The translations under genes and the position numbers were made by a program. Positions 27,073 through 36,471 of a stretch of 64,000 nucleotides of DNA are shown here, piece after piece. The DNA lies in assembly GCF_024814435.1 (NCBI RefSeq), contig NZ_JANUXY010000004.1, forward strand, positions 178,814 through 242,813, in the 5' to 3' direction. This DNA is from Staphylococcus americanisciuri. GTDB taxonomy: Bacteria > Bacillota > Bacilli > Staphylococcales > Staphylococcaceae. How positions within the stretch are numbered: the first letter of the stretch is position 1; each line of letters begins with the position of its first letter. The notes under the pieces are model-generated. The model did not search any database and was not told the DNA's origin. It saw only the letters and a program-made list of their open reading frames with translations.

Positions 27073-29034
27073 TTGAGATACATGAGTATTGACATCGAGA
27101 CATATAGTAGTACGGATCTATCAAAAAGTGGCGTATATAAGTACATTGAAGCTGAGGATTTTGAGATTTTAATTCTTGCATACTCAATAGATGGCGGGAC
27201 AGTCAGTGTCATTGACATGACAACGTTAGATAAAGAGCCTTATCATGCTGATTTTGAAACTTTCAAAATTGCATTGTTTGACCCTGATATTAAAAAATAT
27301 GCGTTCAATGCGAACTTTGAAAGAGTGTGTTTGGCTAAGCATTTTAATAGAGAAATGCCACCTAATGAATGGACGTGCACAATGGTAAATGCTACACGTA
27401 TAGGCTTGCCTGCATCTTTGGAAAAAGTTGGTCAAGTTTTAAATCTACAAAACCAAAAAGATACTGCAGGTAAGAACCTAATAAAGTACTTTTCAGTACC
27501 GTGTAAACCCACCAAAGCCAATGGTGGGAGAAATCGTAACTTGCCACAACATGCGCCGGATAAATGGCAACAATTTATGGATTACTGTATCCGCGATGTT
27601 GAGGTTGAGATGACGATTGCTGAAAAGATTAAAGATTTTCCGGTGCCTAAACTAGAACAGGCTTATTGGTCACTCGACCAACGTATTAATGATAGAGGCA
27701 TTAAGCTATCAAAAGCTTTAATGTTAGGTGCTAATGAACTCGATAGACAGAGTAAAGATGAACTGTTTAAAAAAGCAATTCAAATTACAGGTTTAGAGAA
27801 CCCTAATAGCCCAACACAACTGCTCGAATGGTTGAATGATGAACAAGGTTTGGACATTCCTAATCTTCAAAAGAAAACCGTTCAAGACTATTTAGAAATT
27901 GCGACAGGCAAGGCTAAGCAGATGCTAGAAATTCGATTACAAATGTCTAAGACAAGTGTTAAAAAATACAACAAAATGCATGACATGATGTGTAGTGACG
28001 AGCGTGTAAGAGGTTTATTCCAATTTTATGGTGCAGGTACAGGAAGATGGGCTGGACGTGGTGTTCAGTTACAAAACCTTACTAAGCACTATATTAGTGA
28101 TACTGAATTAGAAATTGCACGCGAACTTATTAAAGACCAAGCATTCGACGATTTAGATCTGTTGCTTGATGTGCACCCTCAAGACTTATTAAGTCAATTA
28201 GTCAGAACAACTTTTACAGCTGAAGCGGGTTTTGAGTTAGCAGTCAGTGACTTCTCTGCGATTGAGGCTAGAGTGATTGCTTGGTACGCGAAAGAACAAT
28301 GGCGTTTAGATGTGTTTAATACACACGGCAAAATTTATGAAGCTTCTGCGTCTCAAATGTTTGGTGTACCAGTTGAGTCGATTACTAAAGGAGACCCTTT
28401 AAGACAAAAAGGCAAAGTTTCTGAATTGGCTTTAGGATATCAAGGTGGACCCGGGGCGTTAAAAGCAATGGGTGCTTTAGAAATGGGCATTGAAGAAAGT
28501 GAGTTACAAGGCTTAGTAGATAGTTGGCGAAACGCTAACCCTAATATCGTTGACTTTTGGAAAGCTTGCCAAGACGCAGCGATTAACACAGTTAGATCAC
28601 GCAAGACTCATCATACACATGGACTTAGATTCTACATGAAGAAAGGCTTTTTAATGATTGAATTGCCTAGCGGTCGCTCTCTTGCATACCCAAAAGCTCA
28701 ATTAAGCGAGAATGAATGGGGCGGGGTAGTCGTTCAATACAGGGGGTTGAACACTAATCGTAAATGGTCAGTCCTTAAAACATACGGTGGTAAGCTAGTC
28801 GAGAATATTGTACAAGCAACGGCTAGGGATTTACTAGCAATCTCAATGCTAAGAATTGAGAAAGCGGGCTACAAAATTGTTGGACATGTGCATGATGAAG
28901 TAATTGTTGAAGTGCCTAAAAATAGTGATAGCTTGAGAGAAATTGAAATGCTAATGAGTAAGCCGGTTAAATGGGCGGAAGGTTTAAATCTTAATAGTGA
29001 TGGATTCACGTCTCCGTTTTACATGAAAGATTAG
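27073..29034 (+). CDS. Phage family A DNA polymerase with 3'-5' exonuclease domain
   Basis: 653 residues. N-terminal DnaQ-like exonuclease: SIDIETYSS (Asp/Glu pair) and YCIRDVEVE. Polymerase motifs A VSDFSAIEARV (about residue 392), B RQKGKVSELALGYQGG (about 445) and C GHVHDEVIV (about 605). This is the replicative polymerase of the phage. TTG at 27073 gives the MRYMSIDIETYSS start typical of homologues; an ATG three codons later is possible. Confidence 0.95.
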   Translation: MRYMSIDIETYSSTDLSKSGVYKYIEAEDFEILILAYSIDGGTVSVIDMTTLDKEPYHADFETFKIALFDPDIKKYAFNANFERVCLAKHFNREMPPNEWTCTMVNATRIGLPASLEKVGQVLNLQNQKDTAGKNLIKYFSVPCKPTKANGGRNRNLPQHAPDKWQQFMDYCIRDVEVEMTIAEKIKDFPVPKLEQAYWSLDQRINDRGIKLSKALMLGANELDRQSKDELFKKAIQITGLENPNSPTQLLEWLNDEQGLDIPNLQKKTVQDYLEIATGKAKQMLEIRLQMSKTSVKKYNKMHDMMCSDERVRGLFQFYGAGTGRWAGRGVQLQNLTKHYISDTELEIARELIKDQAFDDLDLLLDVHPQDLLSQLVRTTFTAEAGFELAVSDFSAIEARVIAWYAKEQWRLDVFNTHGKIYEASASQMFGVPVESITKGDPLRQKGKVSELALGYQGGPGALKAMGALEMGIEESELQGLVDSWRNANPNIVDFWKACQDAAINTVRSRKTHHTHGLRFYMKKGFLMIELPSGRSLAYPKAQLSENEWGGVVVQYRGLNTNRKWSVLKTYGGKLVENIVQATARDLLAISMLRIEKAGYKIVGHVHDEVIVEVPKNSDSLREIEMLMSKPVKWAEGLNLNSDGFTSPFYMKD

Positions 29035-29048
29035 GAGGGAGGTTTCCT

Positions 29049-29219
29049 ATGAGTGCTAAAGAAAGGTTTTACGACACTAAGTGGCTTTTCGAGAACCACT
29101 TTAAAGATGATGAAACGAAAGACATGTTAATACGCGATGCCCTTGATTATATTGAGGGGTTAGAAGCGCAAGTAAGAGATTTAGAAATCACTATTGAAGC
29201 TATGGATGAGGAGGTGTGA
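29049..29219 (+). CDS. Small acidic coiled-coil protein between polymerase and virE
   Basis: 56 residues behind GGAGGGAGGTTTCCT. Helical, with a C-terminal coiled coil (EGLEAQVRDLEITIEAMDEEV). It ends inside the ribosome site/start region of the virE gene, so the two are coupled. Function unknown; phages with this replication block usually carry a small gene here. Confidence 0.7.
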   Translation: MSAKERFYDTKWLFENHFKDDETKDMLIRDALDYIEGLEAQVRDLEITIEAMDEEV

Positions 29220-29221
29220 AC

Positions 29222-31669
29222 GTGTTAGACAAAGCTAAACAAGTACAAAAAATCAAATATGATCGTGACATCCAATACGCTTTCGCAAGTAGCAGGCTGG
29301 CAACGAATTGGACAAATCACAACATGGCTTGGTCTGACTTTATGCAAAAACTTGCTCGAACGGTTAGGACGAAAGAATCGCTATCAGACTACAACAAGAT
29401 GTCTAAGACAGAACAATCTGATGTTAAAGACGTTGGGGGTTTTGTAGGGGGCTATTTAAAAGAAGGTAAGCGACGTGCTGGTAAAGTGATGAACCGTTCT
29501 ATGCTTACGCTCGACCTTGATTATGCAGCACAAGATATGGTGGATATACTATCAATGTTTTATGATTTTGCGTACTGCGTATATTCTACGCATAAGCATA
29601 GGGACGTAAGTCCAAGATTACGCTTAGTGATACCTCTGAAGCGTAACGTAAATGCTGATGAGTATGAAGCAGTCGGTCGCAAAGTAGCGGACATGGTTGG
29701 TATGGATTATTTTGATGACACAACTTATCAACCACACCGTTTAATGTATTGGCCGTCAACAAGTGCGGACGCTGAATTCTTCTTCACTTATGAAGATTTG
29801 CCACTGTTAGATCCAGATAAGATATTAAATGAATATCTTGATTGGACAGATACGCTTGAGTGGCCAACGTCATCAAGAGAAGAAAGTAAAACTAAACGCT
29901 TGGCGGATAAGCAAGGTAACCCAGAAGATAAACCGGGTATCGTAGGAGCTTTCTGTCGGGCTTACACCATAGAAGAAGCGATTGAGACCTTCATTTCAGA
30001 CTTGTATGATTCTCATTCTGCTGATAGATACACATATCATGGTGGTTCAACTGCTGGCGGTTTAGTGTTATACGAGAATGGCAAGTTTGCCTACTCACAC
30101 CATAACACAGACCCTGTGAGTGGTTTATTAGTGAATAGTTTTGATCTAATACGTATTCACTTATATGGTGCTCAAGATGAAGAGGCTAAAGCTGACACAC
30201 CAGTTAATAGGCTCCCAAGTTATAAAGCTATGCAACAAAAGGCGCAGACAGACGATAAGGTTAAAAAACAGTTAATCAACGATAGAATGGCGACGGCTGT
30301 TGAAGATTTTGAAATGATTGATACTGATGAATCTGATTGGGAAGAGACTTTGGAAATAACGTCAAAAGGGACGTTCAAAGCGAGTATTCCTAATATTGAA
30401 ATCATTTTACGTAATGACCCTAATGTTAAAGGCAAGATAGCTTTCAATGAATTTACTAAACAAATTGAATGTCTAGGAAAGGTGCCCTGGAAAACTAGCA
30501 ATAAGACGAGACAATGGCAAGATGGCGATGACAGTAGCTTACGCAGCTACATTGAAAAGATTTACGACATCCACCATTCAGGTAAAACTAAAGACGCTAT
30601 TGTCAGTGTTGCGTTGCAAAACGCTTACCATCCAGTGCGTGACTATTTAAGCACTTTATCTTGGGACGGGATACCACGTCTAGAGCGCTTGTTCGTTAAG
30701 TATTTAGGTGTTGAGGATTCAGAAGTGAATAGAGTGGCTACACGTAAAGCCTTAACTGCAGGTGTAGCACGTGTAATGGAACCTGGTTGTAAGTTTGACT
30801 ACATGCTTACGTTGTATGGTCCACAAGGAGTTGGGAAGTCCGCCATATTGAAAAAGCTTGGCGGTGCGTGGTTTTCAGATAGCTTAGTTTCTGTAACAGG
30901 AAAGGAAGCTTATGAAGCGCTTCAAGGTGTTTGGTTAATGGAAATGGCTGAACTTGCAGCTACGCGTAAAGCAGAAGTAGAGGCAATTAAACACTTTATA
31001 TCGAAACAAATCGACCGCTTCCGTGTCGCATATGGTCATTATATAGAAGATTTTCCAAGACAATGCATTTTTATAGGAACGACGAACAAAGTAGATTTTT
31101 TGAGAGATGAAACAGGTGGGCGTCGGTTCTGGCCAATGACAGTTAATCCTGAAAGAGTCGAAGCTAATTGGTCTAAATTAACCCAAAACGATATAGATCA
31201 AATATGGGCAGAGGCTAAGCATTATTATGAAAAAGGCGAAGAACTCTTTTTAAATCCTGAACTGGAAAAACAGATGCGCGAAATTCAAAGTAGCCATACT
31301 GAAGATTCACCTTATGTAGGTATTATTGATGAGTTCTTGAAAACTAAAATACCTAGTAATTGGAACGATTTAAGAATTTTTGATCGACGTCGTTTCTATC
31401 AAGGAGACGTAGACATGCTACCAATTGGAGAAGTAGATTACGTTGAACGTGATAAAGTGTGCGCTCTTGAGATATTTGTTGAGTGCTTTGGAAAAGATAA
31501 GGGCGATAGTCGACAAATGATGGAAGTTAAAAAGATTAATAACGCAATTAGGCAGTTAAGCGATTGGCAAGACTACGAAGGTAATAAGCAAGGCAAATTA
31601 AGGTTTGGAAAAGATTACGGTTTACAGAAAGCCTACGTTAAAAAAGAAAAGGATTATGAATTATTATAA
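29222..31669 (+). CDS. VirE/VapE-type primase-helicase (virulence-associated E family)
   Basis: 815 residues. N-terminal archaeo-eukaryotic primase-like region includes MLTLDLDYAAQDM (catalytic DLD) and CVYSTHKHRDVSPRLRLVIP. The C-terminal half is the VirE P-loop ATPase, Walker A GPQGVGKSAIL near residue 535, Walker B WLMEMAEL, and IFIGTTNKVDFLRDETGGRRFW. Likely opens and primes the phage origin, probably the iteron array immediately downstream. GTG at 29222 is chosen because GGAGG lies 7 bases before; a GTG at 29216 overlaps it. Confidence 0.93.
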   Translation: MLDKAKQVQKIKYDRDIQYAFASSRLATNWTNHNMAWSDFMQKLARTVRTKESLSDYNKMSKTEQSDVKDVGGFVGGYLKEGKRRAGKVMNRSMLTLDLDYAAQDMVDILSMFYDFAYCVYSTHKHRDVSPRLRLVIPLKRNVNADEYEAVGRKVADMVGMDYFDDTTYQPHRLMYWPSTSADAEFFFTYEDLPLLDPDKILNEYLDWTDTLEWPTSSREESKTKRLADKQGNPEDKPGIVGAFCRAYTIEEAIETFISDLYDSHSADRYTYHGGSTAGGLVLYENGKFAYSHHNTDPVSGLLVNSFDLIRIHLYGAQDEEAKADTPVNRLPSYKAMQQKAQTDDKVKKQLINDRMATAVEDFEMIDTDESDWEETLEITSKGTFKASIPNIEIILRNDPNVKGKIAFNEFTKQIECLGKVPWKTSNKTRQWQDGDDSSLRSYIEKIYDIHHSGKTKDAIVSVALQNAYHPVRDYLSTLSWDGIPRLERLFVKYLGVEDSEVNRVATRKALTAGVARVMEPGCKFDYMLTLYGPQGVGKSAILKKLGGAWFSDSLVSVTGKEAYEALQGVWLMEMAELAATRKAEVEAIKHFISKQIDRFRVAYGHYIEDFPRQCIFIGTTNKVDFLRDETGGRRFWPMTVNPERVEANWSKLTQNDIDQIWAEAKHYYEKGEELFLNPELEKQMREIQSSHTEDSPYVGIIDEFLKTKIPSNWNDLRIFDRRRFYQGDVDMLPIGEVDYVERDKVCALEIFVECFGKDKGDSRQMMEVKKINNAIRQLSDWQDYEGNKQGKLRFGKDYGLQKAYVKKEKDYELL

Positions 31670-31689
31670 AGAAATATTAATTATTATTC

Positions 31690-31990
31690 GTAATTAGGTG
31701 TTACTGCAATGTTATTCGAAGTGTTACTTCTGTAGATTTGGAGTAACAGTAAAAGTGTTAAATTTCTCTAAGAGTGTTACTGATGTTACTGTGTAAATTT
31801 ACAAATGTAACACCTTGAGTAACACCTCTATCCTGTGGTGCTCTAAGTCTAAAAGGTAAGTGTTACTACTGTTACCTTAAATTTACTTAATATATTAATA
31901 ATTAAAGATAGGGAGTATATAAGCAATGTAGCAACCCCTAACAGCTTATTAGTATGGAAAAATAAATTTTTGAGTAACACCAGTAACACC
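31690..31990. repeat. Iteron field, probable phage replication origin
   Basis: 356 bases separate virE from the next gene. The 8-mer GTGTTACT occurs four times on the plus strand (31698, 31721, 31774, 31860) and three times inverted as AGTAACAC (31818, 31973, 31982), with further near-copies (31742, 31784, 31806, 31870). Two groups flank an AT-rich stretch (about 31877-31970). This resembles origins recognised by VirE/Rep-type initiators, such as those of SaPIs. No gene is seen. Confidence 0.75.
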
Positions 31991-32025
31991 TCTATAAATT
32001 TTGTATACATTATGCAGGTGAGTGA

Positions 32026-32307
32026 ATGAGAGAAGTTAAGGTAGAAAACTACTTAGCAAAAGAAGTTAAAAAGCAAAACGGTCTATGCTTAAAGTGGGTG
32101 TCTCCTGGAACAAGAGGCGTGCCTGACCGGATTGTGATTATGCCTAAAGGGCAGATATATTTTGTAGAACTGAAACAAGTAGAAGGAAAGATAAGCCCTC
32201 TACAAAAATATTTTCATAAGCAGCTAGAAATCAGAGACCACAACGTTTACGTTTTATGGTCGAAAAAGCAAGTAGATGAATTTATGGAAGAGGTGTTAAA
32301 AGACTAA
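32026..32307 (+). CDS. VRR-NUC domain nuclease
   Basis: 93 residues, a stand-alone VRR-NUC fold: GTRGVPDRIVIMPKGQIYFVELKQ contains the PD...ELK catalytic core, followed by QKYFHKQL. Such phage nucleases act as Holliday-junction or structure-specific endonucleases. Overlaps the helicase gene by 1 base. Confidence 0.9.
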   Translation: MREVKVENYLAKEVKKQNGLCLKWVSPGTRGVPDRIVIMPKGQIYFVELKQVEGKISPLQKYFHKQLEIRDHNVYVLWSKKQVDEFMEEVLKD

Positions 32308-33671
32308 TGGAGTTTAAACCCCATGACTATCAAAAATATTCAATTGACAAATTGATAGAGAATAAAAGATTTGGTCTGTTTTTAGATATGGGTTTAGGTA
32401 AAACAGTTTCAACTTTAACCGCTTTTAGCCTTTTAAAGTTATTGGATACTAACAAGATGCTAGTGATAGCACCGCTGAATGTCGCGAAAGATACATGGGC
32501 GGATGAAATAAATAAATGGGATCATTTAAAACATTTAAAGGTGTCTAAAATTTTAGGCACTCCCAAGCAAAGGATTGCAGCACTTAATGCTGAAGCAGAC
32601 ATTTATGTGACCAACAAAGAAAATACTAAGTGGCTATGCAATCAATATAAAAAAGAATGGCCGTTTGACATGGTTGTTGTAGATGAGTTATCAACTTTTA
32701 AAAATCCATCAAGCCAAAGGTTTAAAGCTTTAAAAAAGAAACTGCCTTTAATCAACCGCTTTGTCGGTTTAACAGGAACTCCAAGTCCAAATAGCCTTTT
32801 AGATTTATGGGCACAGGTCTATTTGATTGATTCTGGCGAACGTCTAGACAAGTCTTTCACAAGATTTAGAAAGAGGTTTTTTGTACCTACTCATCAAGTG
32901 AGTGATCATGTGTTTAATTGGGACTTACGTGCTGGTGCAGAAGCTGAAATCTATAAGTTGATTGAAGATGTCTGTTTAAGTATGAAAGCACAAGATTATT
33001 TGAAAATGCCTGAACGTGTTGATACACAACAAGTTGTGACTTTAAAGCCTAAAGAGAGACGTTTATACAATGAACTTGAAAGACTTTACATTTTAGAGTC
33101 GGAAGAAGAAGGTACTGTTGTAGCTCAAAACGGTGCGTCGTTAAGTCAAAAACTATTACAGCTTTCTAATGGTGCAGTGTATACGGATGACGAAGAAGTC
33201 AGACACATTCATGACAGAAAGCTAGATAAGCTGGAAGAAATTATTGAAGAAGCTCAAGGACAACCGATTCTGCTGTTTTACAACTTTAAACATGATAAAG
33301 ACAGAATAGTTAAACGTTTTGATGATGTCGTGACCTTAGATGATAAAGATTACAAATCTAAATGGAATGACGGAAAAGCAAAAATTCTTTTAGCACACCC
33401 TGCAAGTGCAGGACACGGTCTTAACCTACAACAAGGCGGACACATTATCGTTTGGTTTGGTCTGACATGGTCGCTTGAGCTTTATCAACAAGCGAATGCA
33501 AGGTTGTACCGTCAAGGTCAAAAGCATACTACAATAGTTCATCATATTATGACAGACGACACAATAGACCAGAGAGTGTTTAAAGTTTTGCAAAATAAAA
33601 AGCTAGGTCAAGAAGATTTGATGAGAGCAGTCAGAGCGAGAATAGAAGAAGTCAGAAATAAGGAGGGATAA
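32307..33671 (+). CDS. SNF2-like DEAD/DEAH-box helicase
   Basis: 454 residues of superfamily 2. Walker A LDMGLGKTVSTLTA, Walker B VVDELSTFKN, motif III LTGTPSPNSLLDLWAQ and motif VI QANARLYRQGQ are present, the pattern of SNF2/Rad54-type ATPases in phage replication blocks. Likely remodels DNA or replication complexes together with the preceding VRR-NUC. Confidence 0.92.
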   Translation: MEFKPHDYQKYSIDKLIENKRFGLFLDMGLGKTVSTLTAFSLLKLLDTNKMLVIAPLNVAKDTWADEINKWDHLKHLKVSKILGTPKQRIAALNAEADIYVTNKENTKWLCNQYKKEWPFDMVVVDELSTFKNPSSQRFKALKKKLPLINRFVGLTGTPSPNSLLDLWAQVYLIDSGERLDKSFTRFRKRFFVPTHQVSDHVFNWDLRAGAEAEIYKLIEDVCLSMKAQDYLKMPERVDTQQVVTLKPKERRLYNELERLYILESEEEGTVVAQNGASLSQKLLQLSNGAVYTDDEEVRHIHDRKLDKLEEIIEEAQGQPILLFYNFKHDKDRIVKRFDDVVTLDDKDYKSKWNDGKAKILLAHPASAGHGLNLQQGGHIIVWFGLTWSLELYQQANARLYRQGQKHTTIVHHIMTDDTIDQRVFKVLQNKKLGQEDLMRAVRARIEEVRNKEG

Positions 33672-33673
33672 CA

Positions 33674-34387
33674 ATGCTTGAGTTGCCTGAAATACACAAT
33701 GACAGGACTAAAAAGATTGATTATAAAGGACAAACGGTATCTATCGCACAAATTGCTGAAGCAAGTGGTTTTTCGAAAAATACTGTTCGTAAAAAATTGA
33801 AACAAGGCGTCGATATTAAAGAAATTATAACCGACACCTATCACAAGAGACTGAAGCTCACCAAAGAGCAGATAAAGAAAAAAGATCGTAAAGCCCTGAC
33901 GCTTTCAACTATTGAGGAGCGTTTAGCAAACGGCTGGAGTATCGACTTAGCATTGGAGTTGAGCAGTCAGTACGTAGGATCAGTAGACAATATAGTGTTC
34001 AAGTCTAAGATTAGAGGCATTGACATTGAAATACCTTATGAAAAAATCTTAGAGCTTGAGATTAAAGGCATAACAACAAGCGTGATAGGTTTACGTGTTT
34101 CAAAAGGTATGACACTTGAGGAAGCAATGGCTAAACCTGTAGTTAAAGACATAGATCCATGTGAAGAAACACTAACCGTAAACTGTGAAGAGATAGACGA
34201 AATCAATAAAAGAGCTAGCGAAGCAGGTGCACAAAGCTACAGAGAAGAGAGACTACGTAAGTCTAAGCCTCACCTTCAAACAGTACCACAGAAACATAAA
34301 TTGAGTGATTACGGTAGGTATCTGATGAGCAGACCAGGCATAGCAAGAGTGAAAACAGATTTGTACGGCAATGTTCAGTTTATTTAG
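33674..34387 (+). CDS. HTH-repeat phage protein, unknown function
   Basis: 237 residues behind AAGGAGGGATAACA. Three HTH-like units can be seen: VSIAQIAEASGFSKNTVRKKLKQGVDI, STIEERLANGWSIDLAL, and GLRVSKGMTLEEAMAKP. Suggests a DNA-binding regulator with repeated CENP-B-like or intein-type HTH modules. Similar proteins follow the helicase in staphylococcal phages. No enzymatic motif seen. Confidence 0.75.
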   Translation: MLELPEIHNDRTKKIDYKGQTVSIAQIAEASGFSKNTVRKKLKQGVDIKEIITDTYHKRLKLTKEQIKKKDRKALTLSTIEERLANGWSIDLALELSSQYVGSVDNIVFKSKIRGIDIEIPYEKILELEIKGITTSVIGLRVSKGMTLEEAMAKPVVKDIDPCEETLTVNCEEIDEINKRASEAGAQSYREERLRKSKPHLQTVPQKHKLSDYGRYLMSRPGIARVKTDLYGNVQFI

Positions 34388-34400
34388 AGGAGTGATTAGA

Positions 34401-34808
34401 ATGGAGAAGTTAAAAAAAGGAGACAGGGTGAAAGTAACTTTTGAAAATGGTTTTTTGCTAGGTAAAGTAGTGAATTTGTATCCTGATAAATTTCTCATGA
34501 GTGACGATTTAGTAGGCATTACAGCATACGTTCCCTACAAATTAAAATGGGAAAAAATACCGTCTAGTAAAGAGGTTGAAAGCACCGTCGTAAAACCAAA
34601 GCATTATATCTTTTCGGATGGAACAGAAGCAAAAACATTTATCAATAAAATTGCAGAACGATATAAGCAAGGCTCAGTTGCTTATCATGTAGGGAATTGT
34701 GCCAAATATATCATTAGAGCACCTTTTAAAAATGGTTTAGAAGATTTGAAAAAGGCTCAAGAATCTTTAGGTTTAGCAATAGAATGTTGGTGCGCCAAAG
34801 ATGAGTAA
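34401..34808 (+). CDS. DUF3310 protein (putative nucleotide kinase-like, T7 gp1.7 family)
   Basis: 135 residues from ATG 34401 behind GAGGAGTGATTAGA. The N-terminal half is a small SH3-like strand region. The C-terminal part, VKPKHYIFSDGTEAKTFINKIAERYKQGSVAYHVGNCAKYIIRAP, is the DUF3310 signature. In T7 the related gp1.7 is a nucleoside monophosphate kinase; the same role here is inferred. Confidence 0.78.
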   Translation: MEKLKKGDRVKVTFENGFLLGKVVNLYPDKFLMSDDLVGITAYVPYKLKWEKIPSSKEVESTVVKPKHYIFSDGTEAKTFINKIAERYKQGSVAYHVGNCAKYIIRAPFKNGLEDLKKAQESLGLAIECWCAKDE

Positions 34809-35019
34809 ATACGGACTGCTAAACAGCTATCGTTTGTATAAATCAGATGGAAGTAAATTTTGTTTGGTTATTCCAACCGAAGCCTATTTTAGTGTACTTG
34901 GTTATGGTCCGTACTACAAAAAATTTGACGGTGTGTACAAGTGGAGCGAGTTCGAAGTGTTTAAAAAAGAGCACGATGTATACACGAGCGAAGAATTGAG
35001 TAAGCAAAAATATGAATAA
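34801..35019 (+). CDS. Small phage protein, unknown function
   Basis: 72 residues rich in Tyr/Lys (YYKKFDGVYKWSEFEVFKKEHDVYTSEEL). Overlaps both neighbours by 8 bases, supporting a real, coupled gene. No recognised domain. Confidence 0.65.
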   Translation: MSKYGLLNSYRLYKSDGSKFCLVIPTEAYFSVLGYGPYYKKFDGVYKWSEFEVFKKEHDVYTSEELSKQKYE

Positions 35020-35215
35020 TGAAACATGCACACGTGAACTTAGCGATACTGTAAAACAGCGTTATCGCATTAACACTGTTGGTAAGTCGCCGACAGAATT
35101 GCAAAAAGAACTTGAGGCAAAAGGTGTTAACGGCTTTGTAGTAAAAGTACATCACAACAAAGTCAGTATGCTGGTTAATCGTGCTGACGTTAAAAAGAAT
35201 AGGGAGTGGAACTAA
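35012..35215 (+). CDS. Small phage protein, unknown function
   Basis: 67 residues, basic N-terminus then GKSPTELQKELEAKGVNGFVVKVHHNKVSMLVNR, resembling a small alpha-beta fold. Overlaps the previous gene by 8 bases. Function unknown. Confidence 0.6.
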   Translation: MNNETCTRELSDTVKQRYRINTVGKSPTELQKELEAKGVNGFVVKVHHNKVSMLVNRADVKKNREWN

Positions 35216-35217
35216 TA

Positions 35218-35594
35218 TGCCAAAATTTGAAACACGTTTTTTAGAATCCCCGTACTTAATTTTTGAGCACGAATGGCTGGATGGGGAGAGATATGAGTTC
35301 AGAACAGAATCTCCATATATATTAAGTGTTATTCGCAATAGTTACTCTTATGGTGGTGAGCAAGGTTTATTTGAATTAGCTACAGTATTGTCGAATAACT
35401 GTGTGTGTGAGCCAATAGGATACCTAAGTGTCCGTGAAGTACTAGAAATTGTAGAATATGAAAATTGTAAAGACGATGAGATTGAAATAATTCGTGAATG
35501 GAAAAAGCCAGAAGATATTAACAGAGTCGAACAGAGAGTGCGATTTATACGAAACAAGGCGAAGGAGCTGAACAAAGATGCTACTGAAATTTAG
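35218..35594 (+). CDS. Phage protein, unknown function
   Basis: 125 residues from ATG 35218 behind AGGGAGTGGAACTAAT. Acidic, mixed strands then a helical C-terminus (EDINRVEQRVRFIRNKAKELNK). Overlaps the YopX gene by 17 bases. No family recognised. Confidence 0.65.
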
Positions 35595-36009
35595 AGTTTG
35601 GAATGAAAAGCAAAAGAAAATGTTTAATTATAAGGACATTTTGGAGGTCTACCCTAACAGAAGAGAACTGTTAGTATCAGAACCGTTTATCAATATGGAT
35701 AAGTCGAGTTTCGGATTGAAATTGTATCGACTTACGTTTGACGAAGTTGACATTATGGCGGCGACAGGGGTTTTTGATGAAAATGATGTAGAAGTTTATG
35801 AGGGTGACATAGTGCGATTTAGATATCGTTACGACAAAAGAATTAGTGATGATGGTGTCATAATATGGATGTCAGATAAAGCATGTTTTGGTATTGAATT
35901 ACTTTATACACATGAGAAATACGAATTACATCAAATTATGAAAGATCATTGTTTAGAATCGCTTTGTAACATATGTGAACATCCACATTTGTTAAAGGAG
36001 GACGAGTAA
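35578..36009 (+). CDS. YopX family protein
   Basis: 143 residues with the YopX pattern: LLKFRVWNEKQKKMF at the start, MAATGVFDENDVEVYEGDIVRFRY in the middle and LCNICEHPHLL at the end. YopX proteins form beta-rich oligomers and are common in Firmicute phages; their function is not known. ATG follows AAGGAGCTGAACAAAG. Confidence 0.85.
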   Translation: MLLKFRVWNEKQKKMFNYKDILEVYPNRRELLVSEPFINMDKSSFGLKLYRLTFDEVDIMAATGVFDENDVEVYEGDIVRFRYRYDKRISDDGVIIWMSDKACFGIELLYTHEKYELHQIMKDHCLESLCNICEHPHLLKEDE

Positions 36010-36010
36010 C

Positions 36011-36469
36011 ATGGCCAAAATATTAGATGCATGTTGTGGCAGCCGCATGTTCTGGTTTGACAAAAATCATAAATCAACTGTTTTTATGGATAATCGAGAA
36101 TTTGAAGATGTGCTGTGTGACGGCAGAAAGTTAGAAGTAAAGCCGGATATTGTAGGAGATTTCCGAAACATCCCATTTGATGATGAAAGTTTTTATATGG
36201 TCGTGTTTGATCCACCGCATTTGAAAAGCGTTGGAGAAAATTCGTGGCTGGCCAAAAAGTACGGAAAGCTAGAAAATACATGGCCAACTGATATAGCGCA
36301 AGGCTTTAATGAGTGTATGCGCGTATTAAAGCCTAATGGCACATTGATTTTCAAGTGGAATGAAGAACAAGTCAAATTGTCAGAAATACTAAAGAATATT
36401 AATTACCGGCCATTAATTGGAAACAAACGAAGTAAAACACACTGGTTGGTTTTTATGAAAGGAGAATAA
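36011..36469 (+). CDS. Small class I SAM-dependent methyltransferase (putative DNA/RNA modification)
   Basis: 152 residues. ILDACCGSRMFWFD is the SAM-binding motif I, and VVFDPPHLK the catalytic motif IV of the (D/N)PP(Y/W/H) type used by DNA adenine/cytosine-N4 methyltransferases. RVLKPNGTLIFKWNE and THWLVFMK complete the Rossmann core. At this size there is no obvious target-recognition domain. No cognate nuclease is adjacent, so it is an orphan. DNA protection from host restriction is one possible role. Confidence 0.8.
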   Translation: MAKILDACCGSRMFWFDKNHKSTVFMDNREFEDVLCDGRKLEVKPDIVGDFRNIPFDDESFYMVVFDPPHLKSVGENSWLAKKYGKLENTWPTDIAQGFNECMRVLKPNGTLIFKWNEEQVKLSEILKNINYRPLIGNKRSKTHWLVFMKGE

Positions 36470-36471
36470 TG

